DNA from: Terriglobia bacterium | Lineage (GTDB): Bacteria > Acidobacteriota > Terriglobia > Acidiferrales > UBA7541 | NCBI GenBank assembly: GCA_023512135.1 | Contig: JAIMAG010000003.1 | Location: 1-64,000, forward strand | Length of the DNA: 64,000 nt | Direction of reading: 5' to 3' | Part shown: positions 16,240 through 24,663 of the stretch, piece by piece | Layout of the letters: each line of letters opens with the position of its first letter | Numbering within the stretch: the first letter of the stretch is position 1 | The notes under the pieces: model-generated | Database searches by the model: none | The model's input: only the letters and a program-made list of their open reading frames with translations | What the model was told of the DNA's origin: nothing | Made by a program: the position numbers and the translations under genes

Positions 16240-17163
16240 ATGCTGATCCGCGACTTCATCTTCTGGCTTTCCACGAAAAAAGCAGTCACCGAGGCCATTG
16301 CCCGGCGGGGCATGCGCTATGGATTTGCGCGCCGCTTTGTGGCCGGTGAACGGCTGGAAGACGCGCTGGCCGCCGGCCGCGAGCTGGCACGCGACGGGCG
16401 CCGCATCAGCCTGAATCATTTGGGAGAAAATGTCCGCACCGTCCGCGAAGCCGAACAGGCGCGCGACAGCTACATCGCCATGGTGCACGCGCTCGAGCGC
16501 GAACGGATGGACGGCAACGTCTCGATCAAGTTGACCCAGCTCGGGCTGGACCTCGGCCCGGACCTCTGCCTGGAGCTGACCAGCCAGATTGCAGCCGCAG
16601 CGCAGGCCGTCGGCCGCACGATTGAAGTGGACATGGAAGGCTCGGCCTACACGGACGCCACGCTGGCGATCTTCGAGGCGGTGCGGCGGCAGCGGGACAA
16701 CATCGCGCTGGCGATCCAGGCGTATCTCTACCGCAGCGAACGCGACATCGAACGTCTGCAGCCGCTGCGGCCCAAAATCCGCCTGGTCAAAGGGGCCTAC
16801 CGCGAGCCGAAACAGATTGCCTACCAGAAAAAATCGGACGTGGATGCCAATTACCGCCGATTGCTCGTCAAGCTGATCGAAGGCGGCTTTTCGGTGGCCA
16901 TCGCCACCCATGACCCCGCGATGCTGGACTTTGCCCGGGCCCAACTGCGCGCCTATCAGCTCGGCGAAGATCGCTACGAATTTCAGATGATCTTCGGCGT
17001 GCGACGCGATCTGCAGGCGGAGCTGCGCCGGCAGGGCTATCCCCTGCGCATCTATGTGCCGTTCGGCACTGAATGGTGCCCGTACTTCATGCGACGGCTG
17101 GCGGAACGGCCGGCGAACGTCTGGTTCGTGCTGCGCAGCCTGCTGGCGGAAACGACCCGCTAG
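16240..17163 (+). CDS. Proline dehydrogenase (monofunctional PutA/PRODH domain)
   Basis: 307 residues from ATG 16240, the usual size of monofunctional bacterial PRODH. An in-frame GTG at 16186 would add 18 Arg-rich residues and lies only seven bases after the predicted transcription start, so it is less likely. FAD-barrel motifs include SLNHLGENV, VSIKLTQLGLDL, IEVDMEGSAYTDAT, LAIQAYLYRSERD, RLVKGAYREP and YVPFGTEWCPYFMRRLAERP, the last containing the RRxxER substrate-binding arginines. The enzyme oxidises L-proline to pyrroline-5-carboxylate and passes electrons to quinone at the membrane. No P5C dehydrogenase is adjacent, so the second step must be encoded elsewhere. Confidence 0.93.
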   Translation: MLIRDFIFWLSTKKAVTEAIARRGMRYGFARRFVAGERLEDALAAGRELARDGRRISLNHLGENVRTVREAEQARDSYIAMVHALERERMDGNVSIKLTQLGLDLGPDLCLELTSQIAAAAQAVGRTIEVDMEGSAYTDATLAIFEAVRRQRDNIALAIQAYLYRSERDIERLQPLRPKIRLVKGAYREPKQIAYQKKSDVDANYRRLLVKLIEGGFSVAIATHDPAMLDFARAQLRAYQLGEDRYEFQMIFGVRRDLQAELRRQGYPLRIYVPFGTEWCPYFMRRLAERPANVWFVLRSLLAETTR

Positions 17164-17185
17164 GCGGGCTTTTCTGCAAAACGCT

Positions 17186-18073
17186 TCAGGAAGCAGGGGC
17201 AGGCGACTGCTCTTCGAGCCATTCGAACACAGCGGAATAGTCGAGCTCGGCGCGCTGATGCTCTGCGGCAGCGAAGGCGTCGCGGACGGCACGGGTGGCG
17301 GGCGTGTGGGCACCGAGCTCCTGCGCGGCCGCCAGCGCCAGATCGAGGTCTTTGCGCATGTGGCGAAGATAGAAGCTCGGCGGAGTGAATTTTCTGTGGG
17401 CGATGGTTTCGCCTTTCGACTGCACCATGGGGGAATGCAGCGCCGATTCGGCAAAAATCTCCAGCATCGTGCGCGGGGGGATGCCAGCGCGCGAAGCCAA
17501 CAGCAACGATTCCGCAAGCAATTCCATCAGTCCGCCCAGGAGCAGGTTGCAGGCCAGCTTGACGCAGGTGGCCTGCTCGGGACGCGACCAGCGCCAGACC
17601 TTTTTCCCAAGGGCATCGAAGACAGGCTGGCACTGCTCCACCGCCCGGTCAGCACCGCCGGCAAAAATCAACAGGCGACCTTCCTGTGCGGCCCGCCAGT
17701 TGCCCAGCACCGGCGCATGCAGGAAATGCGCGTTGCGCGCGGCGTAGAAATCGGTCAGGTTGCGCGCAGTGGCCGGGTCAATCGTGCTCATGTCGCAATG
17801 GACTTTGCCGGCGGCCAGGCCCGCGGCGAGTCCGTCGGCGCGCTCGACCACCTCGCGCAGCGCTGCACCATCGGTAACCATGGTGATGACCAGGTCGGCC
17901 GCAGAGGCCAGCTCGCGGGGCGTCGCCGCACGGTGCGCTCCCCGTGCCACCAGCGAATCTGCACGCGAAGGCGTGCGATTCCAGACCAGCAACGGGAAAC
18001 CTTGCTCGAGCAGTCTGCCGGCCATCGGCGCACCGATCACTCCCAAACCGATGAATCCGACACGAGGCTTCAT
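17186..18073 (-). CDS. NAD(P)-dependent beta-hydroxyacid dehydrogenase (3-hydroxyisobutyrate dehydrogenase family)
   Basis: 295 residues. The N-terminal Rossmann fold has GFIGLGVIGAPMAGRLL with the GxGxxG motif. The substrate-binding signature DMSTIDPATAR follows, then a glycine-poor HAPVLGNWRAAQEGRL, and the catalytic lysine in CVKLACNLLLGG. The family reduces or oxidises beta-hydroxyacids or small aldehydes (3-hydroxyisobutyrate, tartronate semialdehyde, glyoxylate or succinic semialdehyde). In place of the usual PVSGG loop this protein has PVLGN, so the substrate cannot be predicted. It lies downstream of a small conserved gene on the same strand and ends convergently with the proline dehydrogenase gene. 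Confidence 0.85.
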   Translation of the reverse strand: MKPRVGFIGLGVIGAPMAGRLLEQGFPLLVWNRTPSRADSLVARGAHRAATPRELASAADLVITMVTDGAALREVVERADGLAAGLAAGKVHCDMSTIDPATARNLTDFYAARNAHFLHAPVLGNWRAAQEGRLLIFAGGADRAVEQCQPVFDALGKKVWRWSRPEQATCVKLACNLLLGGLMELLAESLLLASRAGIPPRTMLEIFAESALHSPMVQSKGETIAHRKFTPPSFYLRHMRKDLDLALAAAQELGAHTPATRAVRDAFAAAEHQRAELDYSAVFEWLEEQSPAPAS

Positions 18074-18142
18074 AGCCGACTCCTGACCGGCGCGGCCGTC
18101 AACACTGACATCAGAAACATTTCGGGAGCGTTGTGGCCATGC

Positions 18143-18391
18143 TCAGCGCCGGCTGGCACGGAAGGCATCGAGCGTCCAGACGTCCGCAACTTCGTCATGT
18201 CGCAGAATGTAGAAATTGCCGTCACTGGCCCGGACGCGGAAATAGATAGCGGAGGGCTCGTACCACTGATCATCCACCGCTTCCACTTCGAAGACGCGGC
18301 CGCGGAGCAAGAAGCGAAGCGGACGCTGGTCGGCGCGATGGCCAGCGTAACATTCCACCTGAAGCGATCCGGAAAGCGAGTCCAGAGACAT
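18143..18391 (-). CDS. Small conserved protein of unknown function
   Basis: 82 residues, acidic-basic mix, no cysteines beyond one and no membrane segment. The sequence is predicted to be mostly beta strand (GSLQVECYAGHRADQ, RFLLRGRVFEVEAVDDQW, AIYFRVRASDGNFYILRHD). It resembles small cytosolic proteins of the DUF6504 type, which carry a similar R-F-x-L-R-G-x-x-x-x-V motif, but I cannot confirm this. A GGGAGCG sequence precedes the ATG and an extended -10 box TGC-TAAGAT lies at 18420-18412, so it probably has its own promoter and may be transcribed with the dehydrogenase gene 69 bases downstream. Confidence 0.65.
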   Translation of the reverse strand: MSLDSLSGSLQVECYAGHRADQRPLRFLLRGRVFEVEAVDDQWYEPSAIYFRVRASDGNFYILRHDEVADVWTLDAFRASRR

Positions 18392-18478
18392 AGAGAACGC
18401 TCCCGTTCGCTATCTTAGCACGAGAGCATCGCGTGCGGCCGGTCCGCTGCCGCGCCTCCGTACAGAAGCCGGAGGGAA

Positions 18479-18832
18479 TCACCCGGCGCGGCGCAGCTCG
18501 CGTTCCCGCTCGCGGATCACATTGCCGAAGGTGCGGCCGGCTACGGTCACACCGCTGGTCACACGACCGACCAGCCGAACCCGGGCACCGCGGGAAGGTA
18601 CTCCGCGTTCGGTGATCACCCAGATGCGACCCGTGCCGTCGTCCACCTCGTAGGCACCCGGACCGAGCGCGCCGAACGAATTCACCACTTCGCCGCGAAT
18701 AGCCACATCGCGGTCGCGAAATTCAGCGGGGTCCTGATTGATCTGTGCAATCGTGGTCTGCTTCGGACAGGCCGTGATCACGACAGACACCAGCAGAACA
18801 GCCAACAACACGAGCCAACGTTGATGACGCAT
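18479..18832 (-). CDS. Small OB-fold-like lipoprotein
   Basis: 117 residues from ATG 18832-18830, which is preceded by AGGAGGAACCG. A signal peptide with a good lipobox (VVITAC) ends at Cys22, so the protein should be lipid-anchored in the periplasm. The mature part looks like a single OB-fold barrel: QDPAEFRDRDVAIRGEVVN, AYEVDDGTGRIWVITERG, ARVRLVGRVTSGV. Comparable exported OB-fold proteins are known in many bacteria, but no ligand is indicated. A longer frame starting at 19048 is rejected in favour of this start. It follows another small lipoprotein of similar organisation at 18945-19355. Confidence 0.8.
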   Translation of the reverse strand: MRHQRWLVLLAVLLVSVVITACPKQTTIAQINQDPAEFRDRDVAIRGEVVNSFGALGPGAYEVDDGTGRIWVITERGVPSRGARVRLVGRVTSGVTVAGRTFGNVIRERERELRRAG

Positions 18833-18944
18833 CGGTTCCTCCTGCTCGAGTGCCCGCGGGCCGGGACGCGGTGGAATTGTCACGGGTGAACACAACCAGT
18901 GACCACGAGCTTGGATTCCGCTGTCCGGTAGCCGAGTTGCTCGG

Positions 18945-19355
18945 TCAGCGGGTTCTCGAATCCAGTGCGGAAAGCTCCCGTAGAGACTCGATTTCGAGCA
19001 CGGGCCAGCGGCCGCGTTCGACTCCTCGGCGCCAGGTGATGCGGCCACTGGCTTCGACCCGCTTCTCTTCGAAGTCGGCCCAGCGCTCCGGTTGGGAGTT
19101 CACTTCGAGTTCGTGCAGGGTCTGACCGTCCATTTCCAGCGGGGCTTCGAGCTGGATGGCCCAGCCGGTGGTCTCGCCACCGATTGCGGCGACGCGAACC
19201 AGCACGCCGCGCACCGTGACGCGCTGGTCATCGGCAGTGCGAGTGGCGGAGCCGTTTCGCTCCGCACAGCCTGTCCCGGCAAGCGAGGCGAGCACCACTG
19301 CCCCGACCAGGCGTCGCCAGGCCACCGATCTGCCGGAAGCGCGGAATCTGCTCAT
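18945..19355 (-). CDS. Small secreted (lipo)protein of unknown function
   Basis: 136 residues. An Arg-rich N-terminus is followed by LVGAVVLASLAGTGC; Cys at the end could be lipidated although the lipobox is imperfect. The mature part is beta-rich with VTVRGVLVRVAAIGG, GWAIQLEAPLEMDGQ, ASGRITWRRG and WPVLEIESLREL, again suggestive of an OB-like barrel and distantly similar to the next gene. Its ATG (19355-19353) overlaps the stop codon of the M14 peptidase gene in an ATGA arrangement, so the two are translationally coupled and the start is secure. The coupling suggests a role alongside that peptidase. Confidence 0.7.
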   Translation of the reverse strand: MSRFRASGRSVAWRRLVGAVVLASLAGTGCAERNGSATRTADDQRVTVRGVLVRVAAIGGETTGWAIQLEAPLEMDGQTLHELEVNSQPERWADFEEKRVEASGRITWRRGVERGRWPVLEIESLRELSALDSRTR

Positions 19356-22009
19356 GGCACGGTTGCTGTCGTGGCGGCGGACCAGTGCAGCGCGTTGAAC
19401 AACAGCTTGAAGGTGGCATGCGGCTGCGCACGCCACTGCACCGGAAAACCGAACAAAATCACCCGACCGCTGCCGTGGCGCACTTCGAGAGCGCCGATGC
19501 GGTTGGAAAGATGCTCGGGGCCGCCAATCCAGCCGCTCTTCAGCGGATTCTCGGTCGGGTAGCGAACCACGGCGCGGGGTTCGCTGGCCGTGAACGGCGC
19601 AACGAGCTCGAAGGCCGGGGAGTTGCGGAAATAGCTGCCGGTCCGCTCGGGCATGCCGTAGCCGAGCGGGTGGCGATTGTCCACCAAGATTTCCAGGACG
19701 GCACCCGGGCAGAAAAACTGCGAGGCCGGCACGTTGCGCAGGACGTTGCGGACGGGCAAACCGAGCGCGTCAATGGCCAGGTCCGCCGCTTCACCCAGGG
19801 TGACCAAGGTGCCGCCGGTACGGACAAATTCGTCCAGGGCACGCACGCCGGCTTCCCCGATGCCGCCGCGATATTCCGGACGAATCCATTCGCCACGATT
19901 GCCGTTCAGGATCGAATTCTTCGATTGATCAGCGAAGACAATCACGTCAAATCGTGCGCGCAGGTTGCCGGCGCGGAGGTCTGCGTTGTGTACCGTGGTA
20001 TAGGGGAAGCCGTACTGCTCGAGCAGCCAGCGCGTCCAGCCTTCGTCCATGTTGGCGGTCCAGGGCTGGTATAGGGCAATGCGGGGTGCGCGCAGCCGCC
20101 AGGCGTTCAGGGTCGTTTGCGGCCATTCGACGGCCGTGATGCGGACATGCGTTTCACGGGCAATGTGTTCGAGGATGGCGGCCGGATCGCGCGCCGACTT
20201 TGTTGGACGCACCACGATGGTGCCCTCGGGATACTGCTGGCCGGCGATCTGGAAGCTTTGTGCGGCCCAGTACACTTCCACATCGTTCCGCGCGAGCAGG
20301 CGATTCACCGCGTGCGCACTCGCATTCCATTCGTGCGGGAGCAGGAAGGCGACGTTGCGAGCACGAGGATTGCCGACCAGTGCGCCCGCGGGCGGCGCCG
20401 GCACGAAGCGTTCGAGCGAGGCGTCAAAGGGGCGGTCAATGCGAATGGCGGTGACGCCCATCTGGTAGGGGAGCGTCCAGCCGGTTACGTCATAAGGGCG
20501 CTCAGGCGTCTCCCCGGCGCGCACCGGACGCATCGGGTACGACTGCGGCTCGAGCAGGTCTTTGGCATAGTTGCGGAACGGCTGCGCCATGGGGATGACG
20601 TAACTGCCGGCGGGAAACTTCTGGCCATCGGCTGTGAACTCTGCCGCCGCGCGGTAAATTTCAATCCCGGCCAGCCCCAAAACTTCCAGCAATTTTGCGG
20701 CGGCGCCCGGGTCATGCTGTTCGGGCGGGAAGACCCAGGCAAACGGGTTCCCTTTGCGTCCGGTTTCGATGGCTTTCCGATTCAAGGTATAAAAATTGCG
20801 CTGGAGCATTTCCCGATTGGCAGCGACACCTTCCAGCAGGGCCCAGGTCAGGACAAGCTCGTAGTCCACGATATCGCGCAGGCGCCAGGTGCCGCCGAGC
20901 CAGGGACGGGGATAGTTCGTCCGTGCCCAGGTGTCCCGCGGCGGCGGCAACGGTTCGCGCGGGTCGCGAGGGCCTCCGGAGGGTTCTTCTTCTCGAGACA
21001 ACTGGTAGAGGCGCGTGCGCCGTTGCTCGACGGGGCTGGCCAGCCACGCGCTGGCCATTTCGGTCAGCAGCCCGACCATGTTGTGATACCAGGCGCCGTT
21101 TTTTGCCGAGCCCTGCCACCACCAGGTGAACCGCTCGCCGTACTGCACACCGGTCAGGCCGGCGGCGTACGTTTTGTGGAACATGTACATGCCGAGCAGA
21201 TTCGCTGCGGCCATCACGGCGGGTTCGATGTTGGGATTGATGGGATCGGCAAACGGGGGCACGAACAACCGTGCACCGGAAGACCCCATCTGGTGCTCAT
21301 CGAGGAAGACGAGCGGGAACCAGTCTTCATAAAGGATTTTCGTCACCAGGCGCGTCTCCACCTGGGTGAGCATGTAGGCGTCGCGGTTGTTGTCGTGGCC
21401 GGTGTACTTGTGGTAGAGCCAGGGCAACGGAGAGTATTCGTACTCGGTGCCCACGTTTCGGTTGTACCAGTCCACGACCAGCACCTGCCCGTCGGGATTC
21501 ACCGAGGGCGCCAGCAGAAAGACGACTTTGTTCAGGATGTCTTCCACGTATTCGGATTGTTCTGTGGCCAGGCGATAAACCAGCTCGAGCGACATCTGGG
21601 TCGCGGCCACCTCGGTGGAATGAATCGTCAGGGTGATCAGCACGACCGCAGGATTGCGGCGGAAGATGGCTTCGGCGGCAGACTCATCCAGCTCGTAGGG
21701 ATACGCCAGACGGCGCTGATCGGCACGGATTTCTTCCAGGCGGGCAAGATTCTGCGGCGAGGAGATCGTCAGCAGGATGAAGGGATGCCCCAGGGTGGAT
21801 TTGCCCAGCTCTTCGTAGCGGATTCGGTCTGAGGCCTGCGCGGCCAATTGCATGTAGCGCACCACCTGATCCCAGGTGGCCAACTTCCGATCCGTGCCCA
21901 CACGAAAACCCAGGTACTGTTCCGGCGTGGGCAACGACTGCGCAGCAGCGGCGCCGGCCAGACAAAGAACAACGAACGCCGCCACCAGTACACGAAAGCG
22001 ATCGCGCAT
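19352..22009 (-). CDS. Exported M14-family zinc carboxypeptidase with C-terminal amidotransferase-like domain
   Basis: 885 residues. A signal peptide ends near AGAAAAQS (residue 24). The M14 catalytic domain spans roughly 50-330 and shows the zinc ligands HSTE (H130, E133) and H239 in FLDEHQMG, plus SVNPDGQ and GHDNNRD, where Asn and Arg bind the substrate carboxylate. The C-terminal ~500 residues contain an Ala/Pro-rich region and a segment resembling class I glutamine-amidotransferase-like folds (NVAFLLPHEWNASAH, DVIVFADQSKN, LVTLGEAADLA). Large M14 proteins of this kind are typical of Acidobacteriota and Bacteroidota and are thought to degrade peptides in the periplasm or outside. It is first of a coupled pair with the lipoprotein gene. 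Confidence 0.88.
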   Translation of the reverse strand: MRDRFRVLVAAFVVLCLAGAAAAQSLPTPEQYLGFRVGTDRKLATWDQVVRYMQLAAQASDRIRYEELGKSTLGHPFILLTISSPQNLARLEEIRADQRRLAYPYELDESAAEAIFRRNPAVVLITLTIHSTEVAATQMSLELVYRLATEQSEYVEDILNKVVFLLAPSVNPDGQVLVVDWYNRNVGTEYEYSPLPWLYHKYTGHDNNRDAYMLTQVETRLVTKILYEDWFPLVFLDEHQMGSSGARLFVPPFADPINPNIEPAVMAAANLLGMYMFHKTYAAGLTGVQYGERFTWWWQGSAKNGAWYHNMVGLLTEMASAWLASPVEQRRTRLYQLSREEEPSGGPRDPREPLPPPRDTWARTNYPRPWLGGTWRLRDIVDYELVLTWALLEGVAANREMLQRNFYTLNRKAIETGRKGNPFAWVFPPEQHDPGAAAKLLEVLGLAGIEIYRAAAEFTADGQKFPAGSYVIPMAQPFRNYAKDLLEPQSYPMRPVRAGETPERPYDVTGWTLPYQMGVTAIRIDRPFDASLERFVPAPPAGALVGNPRARNVAFLLPHEWNASAHAVNRLLARNDVEVYWAAQSFQIAGQQYPEGTIVVRPTKSARDPAAILEHIARETHVRITAVEWPQTTLNAWRLRAPRIALYQPWTANMDEGWTRWLLEQYGFPYTTVHNADLRAGNLRARFDVIVFADQSKNSILNGNRGEWIRPEYRGGIGEAGVRALDEFVRTGGTLVTLGEAADLAIDALGLPVRNVLRNVPASQFFCPGAVLEILVDNRHPLGYGMPERTGSYFRNSPAFELVAPFTASEPRAVVRYPTENPLKSGWIGGPEHLSNRIGALEVRHGSGRVILFGFPVQWRAQPHATFKLLFNALHWSAATTATVP

Positions 22010-22128
22010 GGATGAAACCCTCCGTCTTTATGCCGCGCGATTGTAAAAGAATGTTTCTGGAGGCGGAAGAAAAAAGAAGCCCGCAGCAGCGCCCAGTGCG
22101 ATGCCGCACCCCAGCGCAGCAGCGCCGC

Positions 22129-23391
22129 TCAGCGCGGCACGGGGACACTCGCGGGCAGACTGGCCGAAACGGGCTCGGCCAGCACAACCCGTTCGCCCGG
22201 ATAGATCGCCGTAACCCGTCCGGAGGAGATTTCCAGTGCGGCGGCGCGTCCGTCAGCGGGCGAAGCCAGAAGAAAAACCCGCTGGCCAAAGCGCGGATGA
22301 ATTCTCCCGTCGGGATGCGGAGCATGGCCGGCAACGAACCGGCGCACCTGGAACGCCTCTGCGACCAAAGCAATCTGCGCGGCACCGGCCGTCTCGTCCC
22401 ATTCAGCAAACCCGCGGAAACGCAGTGGCCCCTCGGGGTGCAGCAGGAGCCAGTTGGTGTGATCCACCAGAGACTCCAGGGCGGCGAGGTACTGCAGAAC
22501 GGCGGCATCGGGCTCCCAGAACAGTCCGCGGGCTTCGGCCTCCTTCTGCTGCTGCGCGATGCGCGTGCGATGTCGGGCCAGTTCGGCCTGGGCCGCTTCC
22601 ACCATCTCCGGCAGGCCGGCATCCGGAGGCACCAGGTCGCCTTGCACGAGCAGGCGGCGGAGGCGGTCGAACCGGTCCAGCTCGTGCCGGATGCGCTGAT
22701 TGATCTGCTCGAGCGACTGTGCACGCAGCCGGGGACTGAGGCCGGCGTGCACGAACAGAAACTCGTCCACGCGGACGACCACGTCCCGCTGGCGCAGCCA
22801 GCGCCCATAGGGGCTGTCCGGAGCGAATGCTTCCCGATATTCCAAGAAGCCGGGCGGGCGCGTGTCCAGCCACTGCTGCTCGGCGACCGGGTCCGGCCGC
22901 CACGGCGGAAGCTGATACTTTTCGGCGAATCGGCGGCGCTGGCGAACATAGTCGCGCCAAGCGCGCCGGCGACGACGCTCCGAGTCCGCGTCAGCAAATT
23001 CGCGGTAGGCTTCCGGTGCGACACCCCGCAGATCCCCGAACAGGTGCGCCACTTCCTGGTCGCCCAGCAGGACAACCACGCGGCCGCCGGCACGCGAGGC
23101 TTGTTCTTCCAGTTGGAGCAGCAGATCCAAAACGCGGCGCGACTGCCCACCCGAACCCAAAAAGTCACCCGTCTGAACGAGCGTGGCAGCGCCGCCGGCC
23201 CAGCGCAGTCGCTCGTCCACCAGGCCCGTCTGCTTCAGCAGGGTAAGCAGCGCAGCAGCATTTCCGTCCACACCACCCAGCACGACGAGGCGCTCGGCTG
23301 CGGGGTGCGGCGGCACAGTGGGAAAACCGACCGCTGGCAGAAGGAGCAAAGCCAACAACAACGCTGAGCGACACATCCGATGCCGTTGCAT
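22129..23391 (-). CDS. Secreted calcineurin-fold metallophosphoesterase homologue, probably inactive
   Basis: 420 residues from ATG 23391; a signal peptide MQRHRMCRSALLLALLLLP follows. The fold matches Shewanella-like (Shelph-type) phosphatases: VVLGGVDGNAAALL, LVQTGDFLGSGGQSRRVLDLL, VVVLLGDQEVAHLFGDL, FVHAGLSP and a late FVAGHAPH. Compared with the family motifs GDxHGN, GDxxDRG and GNHE, this protein reads GGVDGN, GDFLGSG and GDQE. It has thus lost the motif I Asp and His, the bimetallic Asp and Arg of motif II, and the Asn-His of motif III, while keeping the distal histidines. Catalysis in the usual way seems impossible. It could be a scaffold or binding protein. Lies in tandem with the M14 gene. 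Confidence 0.8.
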   Translation of the reverse strand: MQRHRMCRSALLLALLLLPAVGFPTVPPHPAAERLVVLGGVDGNAAALLTLLKQTGLVDERLRWAGGAATLVQTGDFLGSGGQSRRVLDLLLQLEEQASRAGGRVVVLLGDQEVAHLFGDLRGVAPEAYREFADADSERRRRRAWRDYVRQRRRFAEKYQLPPWRPDPVAEQQWLDTRPPGFLEYREAFAPDSPYGRWLRQRDVVVRVDEFLFVHAGLSPRLRAQSLEQINQRIRHELDRFDRLRRLLVQGDLVPPDAGLPEMVEAAQAELARHRTRIAQQQKEAEARGLFWEPDAAVLQYLAALESLVDHTNWLLLHPEGPLRFRGFAEWDETAGAAQIALVAEAFQVRRFVAGHAPHPDGRIHPRFGQRVFLLASPADGRAAALEISSGRVTAIYPGERVVLAEPVSASLPASVPVPR

Positions 23392-23443
23392 GCAGGTCAG
23401 CCCGGACATTCTACACCGAATGGCACTGTGCTAGGCTGAAGGC

Positions 23444-24028
23444 ATGCGAGCTGCCCGGCACAGCGGAGCGAGCCGAAATGATCTCCTGCTGTTTCCGTTC
23501 GCCGTAGCTGCGCTGCTGTTCACGCTGCCCACAACGAGCTCGGAACGCGTGCGGTGGAAACCGGTGGAACTCGCTGCACTCGTGCTGGACGGGCGCACCG
23601 TAGAAGACTGGCAGGTCTATCAGGCCGAGGAGCGGAATCAGTTTCTGGTGCGCATCGGACGGCGCTTTCTGCTGCTGGACACAGCGAAACGGCAGGCCTG
23701 GGAGCTCGACCCGGAACAGTTCCGCAGCGAAGACGACCTGCTGGTCTCTGCCACAGTCGAACAGCTCACGGCCGAGTCGCAGCCAGAGAACAATAAAGTT
23801 CAGGAGCCGGCAACCGCCGCCGAAGCAGCCGGCCACGAAGCACGCCGAGAACGCTCCGGGCTCGGCTATCCCGTCGTGCGGCACCGCTGGCCCCGGCGCT
23901 TTTCGACCGACCAATGGGTGGACCGGCACGCAGGCCGCGCGCGACTGATCCAGGTGCGCTTGACCGAGGAGGGCCGACTGCTCGAGCTGCAGATTTCGCT
24001 GAGTCTCTACGAGCAGATCCGCCGTTGA
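23444..24028 (+). CDS. Secreted protein of unknown function
   Basis: 194 residues. The N-terminus (about 35 residues, FPFAVAALLFTLPTTSS) is a signal peptide or anchor. The mature protein is predicted to be beta-rich: RVRWKPVELAALVLDG, WQVYQAEERNQFLVRIGRRF, LLDTAKRQAWELDP in the first half, and a short charged linker (EQLTAESQPENNKVQEPAT) before a second strand-rich half ending RLIQVRLTEEGRLLELQ. I recognise no family. The ATG lies exactly seven bases after the end of a TGC-TAGGCT extended -10 box (23429-23437), so the message could be leaderless. It diverges from the pseudo-phosphatase gene with only 52 bases between starts. Confidence 0.55.
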   Translation: MRAARHSGASRNDLLLFPFAVAALLFTLPTTSSERVRWKPVELAALVLDGRTVEDWQVYQAEERNQFLVRIGRRFLLLDTAKRQAWELDPEQFRSEDDLLVSATVEQLTAESQPENNKVQEPATAAEAAGHEARRERSGLGYPVVRHRWPRRFSTDQWVDRHAGRARLIQVRLTEEGRLLELQISLSLYEQIRR

Positions 24029-24057
24029 GGCGCGCCGAAACCGGCACGGGAGCCCGC

Positions 24058-24663
24058 TCAGCGCTCCACCGCATCTTCCTTCTGGTAGACGTCGTAGACC
24101 CACGGGATGCCGAGGAATCCACCGCGCATGCGGATTTCGACGGGGTCGCCGCGGTGGAAGCGAAGGAAGTCGTCCCGGGAGACGGGCACGCGCTCGAATT
24201 CACGGCCTTCGCGCCAGGAAACCACCAGCAAGCGGCTGGAACGCAGCGTGCCCGGCATGGTGAACTTGCCGGCGACGCGTGTAACACGGTGCACCGGCGG
24301 CTGCGCATCGAGCTGGCCATTCAAAAAAATCAAACCGGCCAACAACCACGGCACCGGCACCAGCGTGCGAAACAGGCGCCGGAGCAGCTCCAACTCGCGC
24401 CGGCGACGCGCCCGCGCATCGAGCCAGACCCCCAGCGCCAGCGTCAGGAAGAACAGTGCGCCGAGGAACACCAGCATCAGGTCGAGTTCCAGCGGCGGGA
24501 AGAGCTGACCGGCAGAAAGAAAAGCCAGTGTGCCTACCAGGAAAATTGCGGTCTGATAAATCAGCCGGCGTCGAAACGCCACTTCGGCGGCTTCCGGATG
24601 CAAACCGCAGACCTCGCAGACCGGATGTTCGCGTTCGGCGCCGCAATTCGGACAGTGCATCAT
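24058..24663 (-). CDS. Zinc-ribbon membrane protein
   Basis: 201 residues. The N-terminus MMHCPNCGAEREHPVCEVCG is a rubredoxin-like C4 zinc ribbon. It is followed by two hydrophobic helices (about 40-60 and 65-85), a basic loop ARARRRRELELLRRLF, a third hydrophobic segment near 105-120, and a C-terminal beta domain of about 75 residues (VAGKFTMPGTLRSSRLLVV, GDPVEIRMRGGFLGIPW). ATG 24663 overlaps the stop of the PilZ gene (ATGA), so the two are made as a pair. Function unknown; the ribbon could bind metal, nucleic acid or protein at the cytoplasmic face. Confidence 0.65.
   Translation of the reverse strand: MMHCPNCGAEREHPVCEVCGLHPEAAEVAFRRRLIYQTAIFLVGTLAFLSAGQLFPPLELDLMLVFLGALFFLTLALGVWLDARARRRRELELLRRLFRTLVPVPWLLAGLIFLNGQLDAQPPVHRVTRVAGKFTMPGTLRSSRLLVVSWREGREFERVPVSRDDFLRFHRGDPVEIRMRGGFLGIPWVYDVYQKEDAVER

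Noticed and set aside
18430-18478. Short hairpin between the small lipoprotein and the 82-residue protein genes as a terminator
   Set aside because: The six-base stem CCTCCG/CGGAGG has no following T run, so termination is not convincing.
20117-21832. A 571-codon antisense frame over the M14 peptidase gene
   Set aside because: No family resemblance; the sense strand has a full signal peptide and zinc site.
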